Numbered from the stretch's first letter, positions 45,340 to 55,559 are shown. The stretch is 64,000 nt of DNA from Bacteroidales bacterium UBA3843 (GCA_002392745.1 DGHR01000014.1:172023-236022), one strand, 5' to 3'. Program-made: numbers and translations. Notes: generated by a model from the letters alone, not told the origin.

Positions 45340-48204
45340 ATGAGAAAGATTTTCTTTTTACTCGCTTTTCTAAGCGCAAGTATCATGAGTTTTGCCGTTG
45401 ACGAGGTCTATGACGTGAACTTTGCCTTGGCATCAAACGGTTCCTCTGCTACTGCCAGCAGTGGTGTTGCAGCGTTGGCTATTGACGGCGACGAGGGCTC
45501 CCGCTGGGAGAGTGCACAGACCGATGACGAGACCTGGACACTCAACATGGGGCAGGCACGAATCTTCAATACCATCAAAATCAAATGGGAAGGCGCGTAT
45601 GCATCCGAGTTCACGCTGAGCACTTCCAGCGATGGCGAGAACTGGACAACTCTTTACACAGAGACTGGTCTGAGTCAAGACGGATGGCAGGAAATTAAGG
45701 TAGCGAAGACCACCGCGCAGTACATCCGGTACCACGGCACCAAACGTGCTACCGGTTGGGGCCAATCCTTCTTTGAGTTCCAAGTGATGCTTCCTGGCGT
45801 AAGCACGCTGACGAAGATTGAACTGAGTGCTCCCGCCATTGCCAAAGTGGGCGAAGGAGTAGCACTGTCTGCAAAAGCACTGGACCAGAACAACGCAGAG
45901 ATGGCCGCAGAGTTTGAGTATGAGATTAATCCTGCAACAGCAGGTGCTGTAGTGGACGGCAAGTATGTTCCGGCTAAAGTGGGCAACGCGAAGATTGTAG
46001 CCAAGAGTGGCGAGGTGAAATCCGCTGAAATCAGCATCTTCGGTTACGAAGGCTCCAATCTGGCGCTGAGCACCAATTTGGCTACGGACAACAAGATTGT
46101 TGCCCAGAGCGCAGAGAACCCGAACGGTTCGGAGTTTGATGCTTTCTTTGCAGTTGATGGCAATGCAGGCTCTGTATGGCAAGGACGCCCGGAAGGAATC
46201 ACCGGAGGAGACGAAGCGGCGCGTACTTTCGACGCATGGTTCGTAGTGGACCTCGGCGCAAACTACACCATTGACCTTGTTACTATCAATTTCGAGGGCG
46301 CATGCGCACAAGACTATCACGTAGATTTCTCAACGGATAACACCACATGGGCACTTGGTTATAATTGTGTGGGTACAGCTGGTATTAACGGCCGTACGGA
46401 TATACTGAGTGCTGCCGAGATGGACAACTACCAGAAAGTACGTTACGTGCGTTTTTGGAGCACCAAGGCCGGCACCGAGTGGGGAATGAAGATGTTCGAG
46501 TTCCAAGTCTTCGGTCGCGAGTACGTGGCATCCGACGACACCGAGAAGCCGGTGATGGGAAACGCCACCTTGGTAAGCAAGACATGGAACAGCGCCATCA
46601 TAGCTGTTGATGCAACGGACAATGACGAGGTGGCCAAATACCACGTAGTGGATGCTGCCAAGAGTATTGACCTGAAACTGGCCGCTACCGAAGGCAAGAT
46701 TACTGTCACAGGTTTGACAGCCGGAACAGAGTATAACTTCGTCATCACCGCTCTGGATGCCGCTCAGAACGAATCGGAGAATAGCAAGACGGTAACCGTT
46801 ACCACCGATACACGTGTGACCGTTCCTACTGCAGCGGCTCCTGTTCCTGCATGGCCTGCTGCACAAGTGAAGAGTATCTACAGCGACGCCTATACTTTTG
46901 CGCCCGCTTCTTTGATAAGTTACAACGAGAGCTGGTGGGACAACCCGAACATGACCGAAGAGGCTATAGGTGAGGACCATTATCTGCACTATGACCTGTA
47001 CCGCAATGGTATGATTGGTGCGCAGATGGCAGAGACATCTGTAGCCACGATGGAGAAATTCCATATCGATGTGTTTGCATCGGCAAGCGGCAGCGTGACC
47101 TTCCGTCTGATCTGCGCAGGTGACGCAGAGGCTGTTAATCAGACGAAACAGACACTTAATCTGGTGGGTGGCAAGTGGAACTCGTTCGACTTTGACCTGG
47201 CTGATTTCTCTGCTGACCACAACTGGACGCGTTTCTTCCAATATGCTATCGAAGCTTATCAGGCTGGCGGTCTGGTTGGAGAGCACATCAGCGTAGATAA
47301 TATGTATTTCTACCGCACGACCGAGTTGGTGGACACCGAGAAACCGACGAACGTGAAAGGCGAGGTAGCTGAAGTCGGCTATTTCAGCGTGACACTGGCA
47401 TTGAGCGCAGAAGATAACAGCGGTGCAGTAAGCTTTGTTGTGAAGGACGGCGACAAAGAGGTGGCTAACGGTGGAGGAGCCAGCGGTGCTAAAGTGAACG
47501 TGGTAGTGAATGGCCTGCAAGCGAATGCAGATTACAGTTTTGCTATTATCGCTAAAGACGAAAAGGGTAATGCCGCTGAGGCTATCAGCGTCGTTGCTAA
47601 GACACAGGCCGCTCCCGCGCCCGCTCCGAAACCCAGTTTCACGGGCAAAACGGCGGTAGCTGTATTCTGCGACGAACTGGACGGCGCACCGGCTATCAAA
47701 ATCGGCGGCTGGGGACAGACTACACAAGTGGCATCCGGTGAACTGGCAGCAGGCGACCATGTACAGTATTTCAGCAATATGAACTACCTCGGCTGGGAAC
47801 TTACTCCGGCAGTGAATGCAACCGACATGGAGTATCTGCACGTAGATTTCTATAGTGCCACCCTGGACAAGATTTCCGTTACTCCAATCAGCCCGGGTCA
47901 CGAGGGCGTTTATGAAATCGAGCTGACAAAGGATGCATGGAACTCGGTAGATGTTCCTCTGAGCGCTTATGCGACAAACGGAATCGAATGGAACAACATC
48001 TTCCAGATGAAGTTCTTCAATGCAGCTCCCGCAGGCGGCGACCTGTTTGTAGATAATGTTTATTTCTACAAGGCTGCAGATAGCAGCGACATTGAGAATG
48101 TGCAGGAAGGTAAAGTTCAAGTCACAAAAGTGATTGAGAACGGTCAGCTGATTATCGTGCGCGATGGTATTCGCTATAACGTATCGGGCATGCGCGTTAA
48201 ATAA
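45340..48204 (+). CDS. Multidomain secreted glycan-binding protein with two F5/8 type C domains
   Basis: A 954-residue exported protein (signal 1-19). Domains: F5/8 type C (about 25-155; GDEGSRWESAQTDDETWTLNMGQ, FFEFQVM); Ig-like (about 160-235); second F5/8 type C (about 240-400; DGNAGSVWQGRPE, WFVVDLGANYTIDL, MFEFQVFG); FN3-like (405-495); a 155-residue module (about 508-665; IYSDAYTF..DNMYFYR) as in the upstream large protein; FN3-like (670-755); a second such module (about 770-925; VFCDELDG..DNVYFYKA). It ends with the shared motif TKVIENGQLIIVRDGIRYN. No catalytic residues; probably a polysaccharide-binding protein. Own promoter; a hairpin separates it from susC. Confidence 0.82.
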   Translation: MRKIFFLLAFLSASIMSFAVDEVYDVNFALASNGSSATASSGVAALAIDGDEGSRWESAQTDDETWTLNMGQARIFNTIKIKWEGAYASEFTLSTSSDGENWTTLYTETGLSQDGWQEIKVAKTTAQYIRYHGTKRATGWGQSFFEFQVMLPGVSTLTKIELSAPAIAKVGEGVALSAKALDQNNAEMAAEFEYEINPATAGAVVDGKYVPAKVGNAKIVAKSGEVKSAEISIFGYEGSNLALSTNLATDNKIVAQSAENPNGSEFDAFFAVDGNAGSVWQGRPEGITGGDEAARTFDAWFVVDLGANYTIDLVTINFEGACAQDYHVDFSTDNTTWALGYNCVGTAGINGRTDILSAAEMDNYQKVRYVRFWSTKAGTEWGMKMFEFQVFGREYVASDDTEKPVMGNATLVSKTWNSAIIAVDATDNDEVAKYHVVDAAKSIDLKLAATEGKITVTGLTAGTEYNFVITALDAAQNESENSKTVTVTTDTRVTVPTAAAPVPAWPAAQVKSIYSDAYTFAPASLISYNESWWDNPNMTEEAIGEDHYLHYDLYRNGMIGAQMAETSVATMEKFHIDVFASASGSVTFRLICAGDAEAVNQTKQTLNLVGGKWNSFDFDLADFSADHNWTRFFQYAIEAYQAGGLVGEHISVDNMYFYRTTELVDTEKPTNVKGEVAEVGYFSVTLALSAEDNSGAVSFVVKDGDKEVANGGGASGAKVNVVVNGLQANADYSFAIIAKDEKGNAAEAISVVAKTQAAPAPAPKPSFTGKTAVAVFCDELDGAPAIKIGGWGQTTQVASGELAAGDHVQYFSNMNYLGWELTPAVNATDMEYLHVDFYSATLDKISVTPISPGHEGVYEIELTKDAWNSVDVPLSAYATNGIEWNNIFQMKFFNAAPAGGDLFVDNVYFYKAADSSDIENVQEGKVQVTKVIENGQLIIVRDGIRYNVSGMRVK

Positions 48205-48218
48205 TAAATGATTTGGGT

Positions 48219-48240
48219 GTAGGGCGTCGGTTCGCCCTGC
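48219..48240 (+). other. Intercistronic hairpin before susC
   Basis: Arms 48219-48226 and 48233-48240 (8 bp, one wobble), loop TCGGTT, then ACTTTCTATTTTT. It may be a partial terminator that sets the ratio of the binding protein to SusCD. Confidence 0.7.
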
Positions 48241-48269
48241 ACTTTCTATTTTTCTAAACAATACAAACC

Positions 48270-51200
48270 ATGAAACAAAGAATCTTTTCAATTGCCATGC
48301 TCGCATGGATGTCTCTCGCGGCTTTCGCGCAGACACTCACCGTGACGGGTGTGGTAATGGCTCAGGACGAGCCGGATCCTGTGATTGGCGCTAATGTGAT
48401 GGTGAAGGGTTCCACAAACGGTACAATCACCGATTTCGATGGAAACTTCTCCCTTCAAGCCAAGCAGGGCGATGTTCTTCAGGTATCTTTTATGGGCTAT
48501 AAAACCCAGGAAGTGAAGGTGTCCGGTGCCGGACCGCTGCGTGTCACACTCGTGCCCGACAATGTACAACTCCAGGAAGTGGTGGCTATCGGTTATGGTA
48601 CGATGAAGAAATCCGACCTCACGGGTGCCGTAACTTCTGTTAGCGCTGACCAGTTGCTGAAAGCACCTGTTGCCGGACTTGATCAGGCGCTGCAAGGACG
48701 CGCTGCGGGTGTAACGGTAACATCCGGCTCCGGTCAACCGGGCGAGGGTGCTACTATCCGTATCCGTGGTATAGGTTCCGCTATCGGTGGAAATGACCCG
48801 TTATATGTGGTGGATGGTGTCATTACGAGTGATATTAAGTTCCTTTCGCCGAGCGACATCAAATCCATGGAGATTCTCAAGGATGCCTCTGCCACTGCTA
48901 TCTATGGTAGCCGCGGTGCCAACGGTGTCATCCTTATTACTACCAAATCCGGCGGTGAAGGCAAGGTGAATATTAACTTCGATGCCTACTGGGGTTTCCA
49001 GAATCGCTGGAAGAAGTTGGATTTAATGGGGGCACAAGAATTTGCGGAAATGAAAGTACGCATTGGAGCCATGCGTAATGGAGGTGCAGAGATAGCGCAT
49101 TATTATAAATACGGTTTTAACGATTGGATGTATGTGTACAATACAGGGGATGACAGCTATTTCCCCTCTGTATTGACACCCCGTAATCCGGGAGGTCTCT
49201 ATGACTACTCATTGAATGAAACAGACTGGCAGGATGAGGTGTTCCATAAGAATGCTTTCATGCACAACTACAACTTATCCATTGACGGAGGTAGTGAAAA
49301 AGGGCACTATGCCTTTTCTGCCGGATATTTTAGTCAAGATGGAACTATCATCGGTAGTAACTATAATCGCTTGACGCTCCGTTTGAATTCTGATTTCAAA
49401 ATTCGTAAATGGTTGACTATTGGCGAGCACTTGTCATTTGTTCATTCTGCCGGCAGAAATGCAATGAACAATAGCTCAAGCCCTGGCGCTTCCGTTATTT
49501 CGGCTGCATTAGCTATGGCACCATGGGATCCCACACATTACCAAGAAGGTACAAAAAATGTGCAGGGAGAAGACCTTAGTGGTAGAATCGCTGCATCGTC
49601 CAACTTTAAGAATGTTGTCAACCCTTTCTCTATGGTAGAGGAGAGTTTTCCTAACAACCAGAATGAACGCTGGGTCGGAGATTTGTATTTGGAAATCAAA
49701 CCGGTTGAAGGACTGACAATTCGCCCCTCTATCTCAATGGATTATAGTTTGAATAGAAACCGTAATTTCAAAAACCAGTATGAGTATTCTTCTTTCGATA
49801 AGATGAACCTTAATTTTATCGAAAGCAATATGACCAGGTACATGTCCTTGTTGGAGGAAACGACCATCACATATGCCCGCCAGATAGGCAAGCATAACTT
49901 TAGCGTTATGGCGGGTCAGACATGGCAGGAATGGAATCAATACGGTTTGGCCGGTTCGGGATCAGGTATCCTCAATCCGGTAGAGAGCAATTGGTATGTT
50001 AGCCGTGCTACAGAAAAATTAGGTTATTCTTCTGATAATGTGGCTCGTATACGTCGGATGTCATTCTTGGGACGTGTATTCTATAGCTATGACAGCCGTT
50101 ACATGATTACTGCTAACTTCCGAGCAGATGCATCTAGCAAGTTCACTAAGAACCCGTGGGGCTTCTTCCCCTCTGTTGCACTGGCTTGGCGCTTGAGCGA
50201 AGAGCATTTTATCAAGGACAAAGAACTGGATTGGCTGGATAATATCAAAATCCGCGCAGGTTGGGGACAAGTTGGTAATGATGGTATTGGAAGCGGAAGT
50301 TTTGTTCAATCGATTTTTTCTGCCAATACGGTATTTACCGGCTATCCTCTTGGCGGACTTTTGGATGAAGCTGCGTATGGTGCAGCTGTGTTGACATTGG
50401 TTAACCAGTCCGGTAAATGGGAAACTAACCAGCAATGGGATGCCGGTATCGACTTCTCTTTCTGGAACGGCAAATTATCCGGAACGGTGGATTATTTCCG
50501 CCGTGATACCAAGGATGCACTACTATACGTGAACGCCCCTGCGCATGTAGGCAATAGATATAGTCTGACAAAGAATGTGGGTAATATCCGCAATGAGGGT
50601 GTGGAGATTACATTGAACCATGATAACACTGTTGGACCTGTCCACTACAATATCGGTGGTAATATCTCATTCATCTCAAATAAACTGACAGATTTGAATG
50701 GAGGTTCTCCGCTATGGGGAGACCGGACTAAAACGGATGTCGGAATGGCACTCAACAGCTTCTGGGGATATGAGTACGAAGGGGTTTATAAATCTGATGC
50801 AGAAGTATTGGAGCAATTTTATGGCTACAAAGATAATGCAGCGGCTAATCTGCATGCAGGAGATGCAAGATACAAAGACTTGAATGAGAACGGATTCTTG
50901 GATGAAGGGGATAAGCGGAATATAGGAAATCCATTCCCGAAATTGACGTATGGTATCAACCTTGGCGCAGATTTTTATGGTGTAGACATCCAATTGTTCT
51001 TCCAGGGTGTTTATGGCAATAGTATTTATAATGCTCTCCGGCTTCGTACCGAAGGAGCTGGTACGGAATGTGCGATGTCCACTTCTATGCGTGATGTGTG
51101 GATCGGATATACTGACCAAGCGAAGTCATCCATGATTGACAAAGGATTGAACTATATGACTATGAATTTGGAAAATCTGAATGGAAGTATTCCTAATCCC

Positions 51201-51470
51201 GTTGGCTCTACGCTTAATACAGAGAACTCTACCCGTTTCATTGAGGACGGTTCTTATCTGCGTCTCAAAAACCTGCAGATTGGTTATACCTTCCCCCTCA
51301 AATGGACTCAGAAATTCCGCTGCAGCCGCTTGCGTCTTTATGCCACAGCAAGCAACCTCTTTACGATTACCAAATATTCGGGCTACGACCCTGAGGTTGG
51401 CAGCGGAGTGGATTATGGCAACTATCCGCAGAGCCGTACATTTACTTTTGGCTTGAATGCAACATTCTAA
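48270..51470 (+). CDS. susC: SusC-like TonB-linked outer-membrane receptor
   Basis: A 1066-residue glycan importer. Signal peptide (1-21), carboxypeptidase-like domain (about 24-100; GVVMAQDEPDPVIGANVMVKG), plug (about 105-230; VAIGYGTMKKSDLTGAV, the SusC signature IRGIGS..GNDPLYVVDGV, and IYGSRGANGVILITTK), then the barrel ending SRTFTFGLNATF, as usual for SusC. It pairs with the SusD gene 17 bp downstream; together they form the lidded transporter that brings oligosaccharides into the periplasm. The flanking GH16 and GH128 enzymes point to beta-1,3-glucan fragments as ligand. Confidence 0.95.
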   Translation: MKQRIFSIAMLAWMSLAAFAQTLTVTGVVMAQDEPDPVIGANVMVKGSTNGTITDFDGNFSLQAKQGDVLQVSFMGYKTQEVKVSGAGPLRVTLVPDNVQLQEVVAIGYGTMKKSDLTGAVTSVSADQLLKAPVAGLDQALQGRAAGVTVTSGSGQPGEGATIRIRGIGSAIGGNDPLYVVDGVITSDIKFLSPSDIKSMEILKDASATAIYGSRGANGVILITTKSGGEGKVNINFDAYWGFQNRWKKLDLMGAQEFAEMKVRIGAMRNGGAEIAHYYKYGFNDWMYVYNTGDDSYFPSVLTPRNPGGLYDYSLNETDWQDEVFHKNAFMHNYNLSIDGGSEKGHYAFSAGYFSQDGTIIGSNYNRLTLRLNSDFKIRKWLTIGEHLSFVHSAGRNAMNNSSSPGASVISAALAMAPWDPTHYQEGTKNVQGEDLSGRIAASSNFKNVVNPFSMVEESFPNNQNERWVGDLYLEIKPVEGLTIRPSISMDYSLNRNRNFKNQYEYSSFDKMNLNFIESNMTRYMSLLEETTITYARQIGKHNFSVMAGQTWQEWNQYGLAGSGSGILNPVESNWYVSRATEKLGYSSDNVARIRRMSFLGRVFYSYDSRYMITANFRADASSKFTKNPWGFFPSVALAWRLSEEHFIKDKELDWLDNIKIRAGWGQVGNDGIGSGSFVQSIFSANTVFTGYPLGGLLDEAAYGAAVLTLVNQSGKWETNQQWDAGIDFSFWNGKLSGTVDYFRRDTKDALLYVNAPAHVGNRYSLTKNVGNIRNEGVEITLNHDNTVGPVHYNIGGNISFISNKLTDLNGGSPLWGDRTKTDVGMALNSFWGYEYEGVYKSDAEVLEQFYGYKDNAAANLHAGDARYKDLNENGFLDEGDKRNIGNPFPKLTYGINLGADFYGVDIQLFFQGVYGNSIYNALRLRTEGAGTECAMSTSMRDVWIGYTDQAKSSMIDKGLNYMTMNLENLNGSIPNPVGSTLNTENSTRFIEDGSYLRLKNLQIGYTFPLKWTQKFRCSRLRLYATASNLFTITKYSGYDPEVGSGVDYGNYPQSRTFTFGLNATF

Positions 51471-51472
51471 TA

Positions 51473-51480
51473 GAAAGGAG
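51473..51480 (+). promoter_or_regulatory. Strong Shine-Dalgarno site for susD
   Basis: GAAAGGAG ends 7 nt before the ATG at 51488. Clear Shine-Dalgarno sites are uncommon in Bacteroidota and in this window, so susD may be translated unusually well. Confidence 0.7.
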
Positions 51481-51487
51481 AAAGATT

Positions 51488-53110
51488 ATGAAACGAACAA
51501 CTAAAAATATATTCCTTTTTGCATTGTCCTTCGTCACTTTGTCACTTTCTATGACGGGATGTAAGGAATATTTGACAGAACCGGAACCTGGAGTAATCAA
51601 ATTGGAAGATTTCTTTACATCCAAGGAAGCCGCTGTCCAAACAGCAACAGGATGTTACGTCCCGCTGATGTGGGAGTATCAGAATACATATTGCTCCGAG
51701 TGGTTTATCGGTGATATAGTAAGCGATGACGCACTCAAAGGTGGACAGTCTACTAGTGATATGGGCGCGGCGTATGATATGGAGAACTGGAAGACATCGG
51801 CGAGCAATCCGTTGCTTCTGGATTTCTATCGCGCACAATACCAAGGTATCGGAAGATGTAATCTTGGATTGAAATATGTTGCGGAAATGGAGGTAGATAC
51901 TGTATTTACACCAACCATCAAGAATCGCTTGCTTGGAGAGATGCATTTTCTTCGTGCGTACTACTATTTCCGCTTGGTGCGCGTCTATGGTTCTGTTCCC
52001 CTCGTTACAGAAGTACTGGATACGGAAGATAAATGGAAACAATCAAGAACTCCTCTTGTAGATATTTTTAACCAAATAATATCTGACTTGCAGTTCGCGC
52101 AAAAACATCTGGCACGCAAAAGTGAAATGGATAAGGAAGATATGGGACGTGCTACGAAAGGAGCGGCTGAGGCTATGCTTCAGAAAACATACTTGTATAT
52201 GGCAAGCCCGTATTGGAACACGCAGTTGGGAGGCAATGCCGTTGATTATGCTAAGCAAGCCAAAGCATGGGGGGATAGTGTCATTGCCAGCAATGAATAT
52301 CAATTGGTAAGCGAGACGGAATATGGTAAGATGTTTTTCGAAATTGATGGAGAAAACGGGGTGGAATCTGTATTCGAAATTCAATATGCCGCTGTTCCGT
52401 GGGGCGATTATAATGAAGGATTCGGTTTTACGGCAGGTTCATTTACGCAACGTTTGGTTAGATCACGCTCCACGACTCTTACCGACAAGGATGCAGGATG
52501 GGGATTCAACCACCCGACGCAGAACCTCTATGATGAGTTTGAAGCAGGCGACCCGCGCCGCGATATAGCTATTCTGAATCCGACGGATGCGCAGATTGTC
52601 AATGCATCACAGGAGATATATCTTGGTAGCCGGTACTTGAACCGTAAATATGGATGGTATGGCCATAAGTTGGACCATGATAGTCGAGGGCCGTTGAATA
52701 ATAAACAGATTCGCTATGCTGATGTGTTGTTAATGCAAGCCGAAGCATGTTTAATTTCCGGAGAAGGAGACCCTACTTCTTATTTGAACCAAGTGCGTGC
52801 GCGAGTCGGCTTACCGGCATACGGCAGCTATTCGTTTACGGTGAATGGTACGCTCATAGCGGCTCCTACAATAGAACAAGCTATACGGCATGAACGTCGT
52901 ATGGAGTTGGCGATGGAAGGTCACCGTTGGTTTGACCTCGTGCGTTGGGGAGGAACAAAAGAACATATGGAAGCCTATCAAGCGACAGAAAGTAAAGAGG
53001 CACAGGAACAAATGGGGAAATTCGTAGCCGGAAAGCATGAGATATTCCCGATTCCTGCGGAGGAGATAGAGCTGAATCCAATGGAGCAGAATCCCGGATA
53101 CACGAATTAA
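51488..53110 (+). CDS. susD: SusD-like surface glycan-binding lipoprotein
   Basis: A 540-residue lipoprotein (lipobox Cys25 in SMTGC). It is the lid of the SusC barrel. The N-terminal TPR-like helices and the conserved LLGEMHFLRAYYYFRLVRVYGSVPLV segment are diagnostic; RYADVLLMQAEAC and RHERRMELAMEGHRWFDLVRWG near the C-terminus complete the family pattern. The end HEIFPIPAEEIELNPMEQNPGY is typical. It follows susC by 17 bp with a strong ribosome-binding site. The ligand cannot be read from sequence; the neighbours suggest beta-1,3-glucan. Confidence 0.95.
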   Translation: MKRTTKNIFLFALSFVTLSLSMTGCKEYLTEPEPGVIKLEDFFTSKEAAVQTATGCYVPLMWEYQNTYCSEWFIGDIVSDDALKGGQSTSDMGAAYDMENWKTSASNPLLLDFYRAQYQGIGRCNLGLKYVAEMEVDTVFTPTIKNRLLGEMHFLRAYYYFRLVRVYGSVPLVTEVLDTEDKWKQSRTPLVDIFNQIISDLQFAQKHLARKSEMDKEDMGRATKGAAEAMLQKTYLYMASPYWNTQLGGNAVDYAKQAKAWGDSVIASNEYQLVSETEYGKMFFEIDGENGVESVFEIQYAAVPWGDYNEGFGFTAGSFTQRLVRSRSTTLTDKDAGWGFNHPTQNLYDEFEAGDPRRDIAILNPTDAQIVNASQEIYLGSRYLNRKYGWYGHKLDHDSRGPLNNKQIRYADVLLMQAEACLISGEGDPTSYLNQVRARVGLPAYGSYSFTVNGTLIAAPTIEQAIRHERRMELAMEGHRWFDLVRWGGTKEHMEAYQATESKEAQEQMGKFVAGKHEIFPIPAEEIELNPMEQNPGYTN

Positions 53111-53116
53111 AAACGA

Positions 53117-53155
53117 TTAACTAGATTAAACTAGAGATACTAGTAAAACTAGGCT
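53117..53155 (+). repeat. Short ACTAG tandem repeat
   Basis: ACTAG recurs four times at spacings of 10, 9 and 9 bp between susD and the next gene. Confidence 0.75.
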
Positions 53156-53193
53156 TTATTAACTTTTTATTAACTAACTAAATTTTTTAAATC

Positions 53194-54195
53194 ATGAAAG
53201 CAAACAAATTTTTTGCTGTTGCGCTCGCAGCGCTGACATTAGTTGGCTTCAATGCATGCAACAAAAAGACCGAAGGTGGTGGTGGTGACGAACCGTCTGC
53301 TGTTACTTCTATTACATTGGACAAAGAATCGGCTGAGGTTGAAATCGGAGCTACTTTGCAGTTGGTTGCAACGGTTACTCCGGCTGGTACTGCTGTAACA
53401 TGGTCGAGCTCTGCACCCGACAAAGCTACCGTAAGCGAGACCGGTTTGGTGACCGGCGTTGCGGAAGGACGTGCTATGATTGTTGCCAAAGCAGGCGACA
53501 AACAAGCTGCTTGCATTGTTACTGTTGGTACTGTTGAAGATGATTTGGCTAAAAAGATGCAACCCTATTTGGAGGGAACGGATTATTATCTGTTCGCCAT
53601 GGGTGAGAAGACCTCTGCTAAATTGAAGGCCGAAGTAATCAAAAAAGATTTCCGTTTCAACGGAGGATATACCGATGAAGGTACTATTCCTGACGAAGTA
53701 ACCAGTCTGCTTGAAATCTGGGATGATAGCTTCGTTGGAGGCAATGGTGGCGGTCTGAACTCGTTCGGTCTGCTGGATGGCTATATCAGCCTTGTTTCTG
53801 CTCAAGGGAAATGGGGATCGGCTGGTTACGGAGGCTTCCGTCTTATCAACCGTAGCGATGTTGATTTGAGTGACATCCAGACGAATAAAGATGAGTATAC
53901 TCTTGTAATAACTTACAAGTGCCCGGCTAACAATGCAAACGATGGCGTTAAGTTTACACTCGAGAGCACAGAGGGTGACGGCAAGGTTGAGATTCCTGTA
54001 GCCGGCAACACCAAGGGTGACTGGGTCGTAGTTGAGCGCAAAATGTCTGCTCTCTTCGCACAAGGTTTGAATTGGGAAAAAGCTTGGACTCCTGCCGGTA
54101 AGGCGGCATTCTATCCTGTTGAACTCTTTATTGATAAAGTAGGACAAGGACTGGATGTTGATGCTGTATTTATTTACAAACCGAAAGCAGAGTAA
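53194..54195 (+). CDS. Surface glycan-binding lipoprotein with BIG2 domain
   Basis: A 333-residue lipoprotein (MKANKFFAVALAALTLVGFNAC, Cys22). After a Gly-rich linker comes one BIG2 Ig-like domain (about 38-110; TSITLDKESAEVEIGATLQLVATVTP.. GRAMIVAKAGDK), then a 220-residue beta-rich domain of no recognised family (about 115-333) with several Trp and Tyr residues. Position right after SusD is where surface glycan-binding proteins are encoded in such loci, so it is assigned that role (inferred). No catalytic motif. Followed by a hairpin and the first GH16 gene. Confidence 0.8.
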   Translation: MKANKFFAVALAALTLVGFNACNKKTEGGGGDEPSAVTSITLDKESAEVEIGATLQLVATVTPAGTAVTWSSSAPDKATVSETGLVTGVAEGRAMIVAKAGDKQAACIVTVGTVEDDLAKKMQPYLEGTDYYLFAMGEKTSAKLKAEVIKKDFRFNGGYTDEGTIPDEVTSLLEIWDDSFVGGNGGGLNSFGLLDGYISLVSAQGKWGSAGYGGFRLINRSDVDLSDIQTNKDEYTLVITYKCPANNANDGVKFTLESTEGDGKVEIPVAGNTKGDWVVVERKMSALFAQGLNWEKAWTPAGKAAFYPVELFIDKVGQGLDVDAVFIYKPKAE

Positions 54196-54213
54196 TCTAT
54201 TTATCTCTTGCAG

Positions 54214-54235
54214 GCAGGGACTTGGCTGTCCCTGC
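54214..54235 (+). other. Intercistronic hairpin
   Basis: GCAGGGAC (54214-54221), loop TTGGCT, GTCCCTGC (54228-54235); perfect 8-bp stem followed by TTTG. Similar in placement to the one before susC; may stabilise or partly terminate the upstream message. Confidence 0.72.
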
Positions 54236-54258
54236 TTTGCCCTAAATAATAAACAAAA

Positions 54259-55551
54259 ATGAAAAAGATATTTCAATTATTATTATCGGTATGTATGATG
54301 GGGCTTGTGTGTTGCGCCCCAAAGAATAATCCATCCGTAGTGAAAGTGTCTATCTCCAAAGACATGCTGCAAATGAAAGTGGGAGATATACAGATGCTCG
54401 AAGCAAAAGCGTCGGATAATTCTTCAATACAATGGGCCTCTTCAGATCCCAAAGTCGCGACTGTCTTTGAAGGTATAGTAGAAGCCACAGGAATAGGAAT
54501 TGCGACTATTACGGCATCTGTAGAGGGAGGTAGCGCATCATGCAATGTGTATGTATTGGGCAAAGAGGATGAGACATTATTGTTAACCCCGGAATTGGTC
54601 GAGATACAAAAGGGTAAAACTTATCAATTCTATTATACATCCGTATATGATGTTCCTCTCACATGGTCCTCCTCAAATCCAGAGGTAGCATCTGTGGATC
54701 AGAATGGATTGGTAACTGCGCATAAAGCCGGTACAGCACTAATTACGTTATCCAACGGGGCAGAGGACGTAAGCGCGCGAGTGGTAATCCCTCATACATG
54801 GGGTGAATATCAATTGGTATGGTCGGAAGAATTTGATGGCTCCTCCGTAGATGAAAATGTATGGACGATTGAACAAGGAGGAGGCGGATGGGGCAATAAG
54901 GAAAAGCAGTATTACACCAACCGGGAGAAAAATGTATGCGTTAAAGACGGAAACCTGATTATCCAGGCATACAAAGAGGATTATCAAACTTCCCAATATA
55001 CTTCCGCCCGATTGAAGACTGCTGGTAAGAAGAGCTTTCTATATGGCAAAATAGAGGCACGTATCATGTTCCCTTCCGGCGGTGGTACATGGCCGGCATT
55101 CTGGATGTTGGGAGAGACGAGAAAATGGCCTTCGTGCGGAGAGATAGATATTATTGAGCATGTAGGCAATAATCCGCGCATGTTGTCTTTTGCTGTACAT
55201 ACGCAAGAGAAGAACGGAACTAATGGTATCAATTGGAGTTCGAGGGCATATTATGACGGAGTGGAAGAAAATTATCATGTGTACGGAATAGAATGGCGGG
55301 AAGAAGATTTTAACGGAAGAGATAGAATAATCTTTACGTATGACGGTATAGAATGTGCAACCGTAATGGAAAATGAACTTCACATAGACGAAGATTATTA
55401 TTGGCCATTCAATCAGCCGCATTATATCATCATTAACTTAGCGTTGGGAGGAACGATGGGAGGAAACATTGATGATGCTATCTTTGACAATGATGTAGTG
55501 ATGAAAGTTGACTGGGTGCGTGTTTATCAACGTCGGGAAATCGACAATTAA
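54259..55551 (+). CDS. GH16 endo-beta-1,3-glucanase lipoprotein with two BIG2 domains
   Basis: A 430-residue lipoprotein (signal ending GLVCC). Two BIG2-like domains (about 25-100 and 110-180) carry the enzyme away from the surface. The GH16 domain (about 185-430) starts YQLVWSEEFDGSSVDENVWT and has the catalytic motif E295-I-D-I-I-E300 (nucleophile Glu, Asp, acid/base Glu) and WPAFWMLGE before it. LGGTMGG and KVDWVRVYQ near the end are typical of laminarinases. The E-x-D-I-x-E form fits beta-1,3-glucanases. Likely surface enzyme making fragments for SusCD. Confidence 0.92.
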   Translation: MKKIFQLLLSVCMMGLVCCAPKNNPSVVKVSISKDMLQMKVGDIQMLEAKASDNSSIQWASSDPKVATVFEGIVEATGIGIATITASVEGGSASCNVYVLGKEDETLLLTPELVEIQKGKTYQFYYTSVYDVPLTWSSSNPEVASVDQNGLVTAHKAGTALITLSNGAEDVSARVVIPHTWGEYQLVWSEEFDGSSVDENVWTIEQGGGGWGNKEKQYYTNREKNVCVKDGNLIIQAYKEDYQTSQYTSARLKTAGKKSFLYGKIEARIMFPSGGGTWPAFWMLGETRKWPSCGEIDIIEHVGNNPRMLSFAVHTQEKNGTNGINWSSRAYYDGVEENYHVYGIEWREEDFNGRDRIIFTYDGIECATVMENELHIDEDYYWPFNQPHYIIINLALGGTMGGNIDDAIFDNDVVMKVDWVRVYQRREIDN

Positions 55552-55559
55552 AAATCAAG

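Noticed and set aside
46330..48336. A 668-codon open frame on the minus strand
   Set aside because: It lies fully antisense to the multidomain binding protein gene, has no domain pattern and follows from the codon bias of the true gene.
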